Of a stretch of DNA of 64,000 nucleotides, positions 60,545 to 64,000 are shown one piece after another. How positions within the stretch are numbered: the stretch's first letter is position 1; the number at the start of each line of letters is the position of its first letter. The DNA comes from Holothuria scabra (Eukaryota > Echinodermata > Holothuroidea > Aspidochirotida > Holothuriidae). The stretch lies in the NCBI GenBank assembly GCA_037179385.1, contig CM074196.1:30897986-30961985 (forward strand). The letters are read 5' to 3'. Made by a program: the position numbers and the translations under genes. A model generated the notes under the pieces. That model was not told the DNA's origin. It saw nothing but the letters and a program-made list of their open reading frames with translations, and made no database searches.

Positions 60545-60965
60545 TTAAGTTACCATTGATAGCAACTCTTTGAGATCTACCATGAAGCCACGAATTTATC
60601 CAATCAGCACAATTACCCTGAACCCCTAACTTACGCCGTTTAACCATTAGCCTACCTAATGGAACTTTATCAAAGGCCTTTGAAAAGTCAAGGTAAATGA
60701 CATCAACGCCATACCCGGAATCAAGAGATGAAGAGACGTCTTGACGAAAAGCTCAGAAAGTTACAGTAGTAACACAAGATCTTCTTGGCAGGAAACCATG
60801 CTGTGGCAGATTAAGTAACTCATTTTCCAAAAGAGACTTAGGTAAACTATCCTGAATTAAAGATTCCATAACTTTGCACACAACACTGGTTAAACTGACA
60901 GTCCTGTAATTGCAAGGCATACTTCGAATCCAGTTCTTAAATATTGCAGTAAATCTGCTACCTCT
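60545..60965 (-). pseudogene. CR1/Jockey-like LINE reverse transcriptase fragment
   Basis: The minus strand reads N-Y-R-T-V-S-L-T-S-V-V-C-K-V-M-E, then Q-H-G-F-L-P-R-R-S-C, a stop codon, then V-D-V-I-Y-L-D-F-S-K-A-F-D-K-V-P, and W-I-N-S-W-L-H-G-R-S-Q-R-V. These are reverse transcriptase blocks typical of CR1/Jockey-group LINEs. Only about 140 codons survive, with one in-frame TGA near 60750. The Y-x-D-D block and the ends of the element were not found. The stem-loop array lies downstream in the element's sense direction and could be part of its 3' region. Confidence 0.85.
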
Positions 60966-62151
60966 CCACTTATTGATAATACAACTCTGTGACCTTTGCT
61001 CTAAAAATAGACACCGCCCATTATTAAAAATGTACCCATCTTACCACCCATAACAAAGCTAAACGATCTTCACAAATTATTATTTGGTACAAAACAACAT
61101 TTCATACAACCTGCATTACACAGTAGCCATGAAACTGCCCGTCTTGGAGGAGATAGCTGACAAAGTCAAATTTCAGACTTTCTTGCCAACCTCATAAGTT
61201 GTGACTGCCTGCGTGGCAGGCATCGCACTTAGGCTATGTAGTACACTATACCTGGAACAGGCGTTCTAGACACTATCCATATACACTATCCAACACACTA
61301 AATATACAAAGCTTTCCAGGCCTGTAACTATGTGATATGGTTGAATCAATAGCAGTCCGTCAATGGTCACTTCTCGGTGCTTGCTATCACAAAACAAGGA
61401 ACAATTGATACTTTGTGCAGCTTTACACGATTATTTGCCAAAATCCGTGTAACCAATTGTCATTAATTATGCTTGCTACATGATTCGCTAACGTAACGTT
61501 AACAGCCTCGATATAGTTTCAGAGTTATGTCACATGTCAGTACATAAAATATGCACAGAACAGGAGTTCCTACAATCCTGCTCTTCAGTACACAACGACA
61601 GTGCATCACACTTCTATGTAAAATTATCAAGGTTTCAATGTCCAGTTTGTACTTGTTCATAAACAGTTGATCAGAAAAAAGGTTCAAACATTCACTTCTC
61701 TCTGAAGTGTTATATTTGGCTATCATCCTTTATTTTTAAATTTACAAAAGCAATTGTAACTTATTTTAGTATAAAATAAATTGATGCTATCCTTTGCAAA
61801 AAGAGTTCAATGCCATATTTGAATGAAAAGGCTACTATATAAACCCACTGATCTATATTACAGGATTGCATAACCCATTGTGTAAGCATGGGTCTACGTA
61901 ATTGAAGCTCACAGTTTCAGCCGGCGCCACATTGCTAGGACCCACATAGCGCTACAAAAAATTGATGTAATTGGACCTCCCAAAAGGCCAAAGAGTATTC
62001 ACAACTTGTACTGGTAATTAACTGATAACAACTATCAATTATGATCCAACTGAATAAGAGGGTCTAAAATTTTCATAAGAAAAATTGCTATCCAACTTCA
62101 AGAACAAAAACAACAGGCCTGCTTTAGCTGCCTGTCGGCTATGATGATGTT

Positions 62152-62222
62152 AGTTAGTTAATAGGTAGATGGGGTTTTACAGCCCAGTTTCTAACAAATT
62201 GGTTCAGTCGAGCCGGTCATCG
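62152..62222 (-). mobile_element. SINE 3' fragment
   Basis: On the minus strand the text CCGGCTCGACTGAACCAA, then GAAACTGGGCTGTAAAACC, then a TAACTAACTAAC tail matches the 3' part of the SINE at 55504-55722. Confidence 0.6.
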
Positions 62223-62319
62223 ATGGTTGCGATGATGTTTCAACAAATTCACTAGTCATGTGGAAATATGTAGCCCAAGAAGATTGAGCTGGGACCGTGG
62301 TCACAAGGCTGAATGGCAG

Positions 62320-62391
62320 GATATCTTGTAGTGATGTACGTTGACTAGGGTTAATAGATATCTTGTAGTGATGTATGTTGACTAGGGTTAA
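62320..62391 (+). repeat. Two-unit direct repeat of about 37 bp
   Basis: GATATCTTGTAGTGATGTAC and the following GTTGACTAGGGTTAATA are repeated once with a single clear substitution. Confidence 0.85.
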
Positions 62392-63671
62392 CAACGTCTC
62401 TGTTACACACAGAGCAGATTCAAACAACGCTCTCTATATAGCAGTATAGCCTAAAAGCAAACACTGGTAGCCTAGTCTGTTTCTTTATCCAACCAGTTGC
62501 ATTCCTTGAAGCGAGTCAGGTCGTTAAGGTAGGCTACTGTTGTTACGAAGACTTGTCTCTTCAAGGAATAGTCTTTGGTACTGGCTTGGTTTTACATAGC
62601 TTTCTCCTTGACACAAGGTCATCTGGAAGTCTTAAACAGGTGTCCCTTCTGTCATAGCAACTTCAGTCTTGGCCAACTTCTATCTGCCATCATTTATCAA
62701 GAGCTTAATACCCCCATGGTCGACTCAGGATAGATGAGAATCATGTTTTTCTTCTAATAGTTAAGCTCATTGCCAAATGTTTATGCAAGATCAAGTTAAT
62801 ATAAAGGGGAAAGAGTCCACACAGAAATTGTCTAGACCAAAAATCTGAAAAAAAACTTTGCAAACCTATCCTCTTCTAATTTCATTAACGGAGAATGACC
62901 AGGTATAGGGTTAGGGCTACGAACACAAAGCAATGAATTAAGGGTCACATACCCATAATAAATGGTTGATATAGTAATGGGCTATGGTTAGGGATAGGGA
63001 TAGTGTACATGATTCAAGCATGTGCAGGTATGCCACTTCCAGGAAAGGAAACCAATTAGTAACAATAGCTCTGAAGTTTAAACCACTGAAAAATTTACCC
63101 CACTCGTAGGCCTTTGGTTTAAGTTGTTACTTATTTTCAGTGTAGGCTAAGCCTAGCATATGGTTTACTTTCAGTGCAAGTGAAAAAGGAACATGACCAC
63201 TACGCTACTACTAGCCCACAAACATTTGCGAGTTTATACCTAGGATAGGCTAATTGAGACATAACTGTATTACTAAAAGCTAGTTCTTTAAATCATGAAA
63301 TCATGTCATATTAATTTTAATGATAACTTGACAAGTATAAAATCTGGAAACATCGAAAGTCGATTCACGCATGGTATATCCATTTGGGTGTGTGTGAATA
63401 GGGCAATGGTAAATACAAAATTTCTCACATGTTATCCTATGTATCTTCAACGTAAAACTCATCCAGATGTTTTAGCTGATATATCCTAACTCACTTACAA
63501 TGTTACAGGCTACCAACCCACAACTTTTGTAAGCAGTTATACCCAGGCTAGGCTAAACTCATTTCTTTATTAGCCTATAACAAATTTATCATTATTCTGA
63601 ACATGAAAACAAAACAATATTTCATTTGGTAAATCCTGGAAAATACACTCCAAATGCATGTTTCAAACTAC

Positions 63672-63725
63672 TAATTACTACTACGACTACTAATTACTTT
63701 CTACTTATGTTACTACTACTACTAC
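63672..63725. repeat. TAC-rich microsatellite
   Basis: Imperfect run of TACTACTAC units interrupted by TAATTACT and CTACTTATG. Confidence 0.85.
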
Positions 63726-63781
63726 ACTTCCGTGTGTGTAACAATTGTAATACTGTTCTATTGCCACACTTACCGAAACAT

Positions 63782-63809
63782 GGCTTAGGCCTAACGTTAG
63801 GCCTAAGCC
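63782..63809. repeat. 28-bp perfect palindrome
   Basis: GGCTTAGGCCTAAC joined directly to its own complement GTTAGGCCTAAGCC, with no spacer. It includes TTAGGC on both strands. Confidence 0.85.
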
Positions 63810-64000
63810 TTTCGTTAAAAATAGACCCCACACCGTACCAGATCCGAAGCAAGAAATTCTACCACTTTCCGTTCAAATACCACCTCCACTTTTTTTAATA
63901 CTTAACTAGGAAACTTACCTGTCCTGGGCTCACTTCTTTAAAGCCAACATTGTTACTACACCCATATCCCACCACATTCTCTCAACAGTGACAACATACT

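Larger units (their letters stand above)
60966..64000. other. Unassigned sequence, no gene seen
   Basis: No exon-like conservation can be judged because there is no paralogue here. Visible items are a direct repeat of a 37-bp unit (62320-62391), a SINE tail (62152-62222), a TAC-rich microsatellite (63672-63725) and a perfect palindrome (63782-63809). Frames of 60-90 codons on both strands have no recognised family. Confidence 0.55.

Overview
The window is animal nuclear DNA: A+T-rich, intron-rich and heavily loaded with transposable elements. Short symmetrical phase 1-1 EGF exons, a Tx1/L1-like LINE, a CR1-like LINE fragment, tRNA-derived SINEs and many TTAA- or TA-flanked miniature transposons suggest a marine invertebrate. 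An echinoderm-type deuterostome is my best guess, but the species cannot be fixed from sequence alone.

One gene on the + strand explains most of the window. It is an internal part of a large secreted or cell-surface protein. Ten intact exons encode two tandem copies of one cassette: calcium-binding EGF (EGF-a), a VWC-like half-domain split over two exons, EGF-b, and calcium-binding EGF-c. Copy 1 exons are 1056-1178, 6731-6830, 8338-8390, 32999-33121 and 35667-35795. Copy 2 exons are 43773-43895, 49020-49119, 50698-50750, 54669-54788 and 57153-57272. Every splice phase matches, so both cassettes read as one frame of about 348 residues. Between them, at 41173-41310, lies an eleventh EGF exon that is dead: no acceptor AG, first Cys changed to Tyr, and an in-frame stop. 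Because flanking introns are phase 1, it can be skipped without a frame change. No start, signal peptide or end of the gene is visible.

The introns were duplicated with the exons (about 0.96-37.4 kb against 43.7-58.3 kb). Insertions made after, or surviving in only one, copy can therefore be read against an empty site in the other. This defines an 8.4-kb CACTG-ended transposon (9063-17461), a TA-flanked element (19011-20043), a 3.3-kb foldback element (20771-24058), several TTAA-flanked MITEs (3786-5254, 20367-20619, 34974-35269, 50932-51180, 57865-58118), and a 5'-truncated Tx1/L1-like LINE with 16-bp target duplications (44839-48146).

Other content: a dispersed repeat family rich in AGGTCA half-sites (1-964, 3034-5760 as a 145-bp tandem array, 26104-27849, 38916-41025); two 1.3-kb CACTG elements in inverted orientation (27862-30721); a fragment of an integrase-like gene (41870-42223, minus); and an A/T minisatellite (42708-43090). 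The right end (58.3-64 kb) lies outside the duplication. It holds a CR1-like reverse transcriptase relic and a six-unit array of short stem-loop motifs with a compensatory base change (59989-60180).
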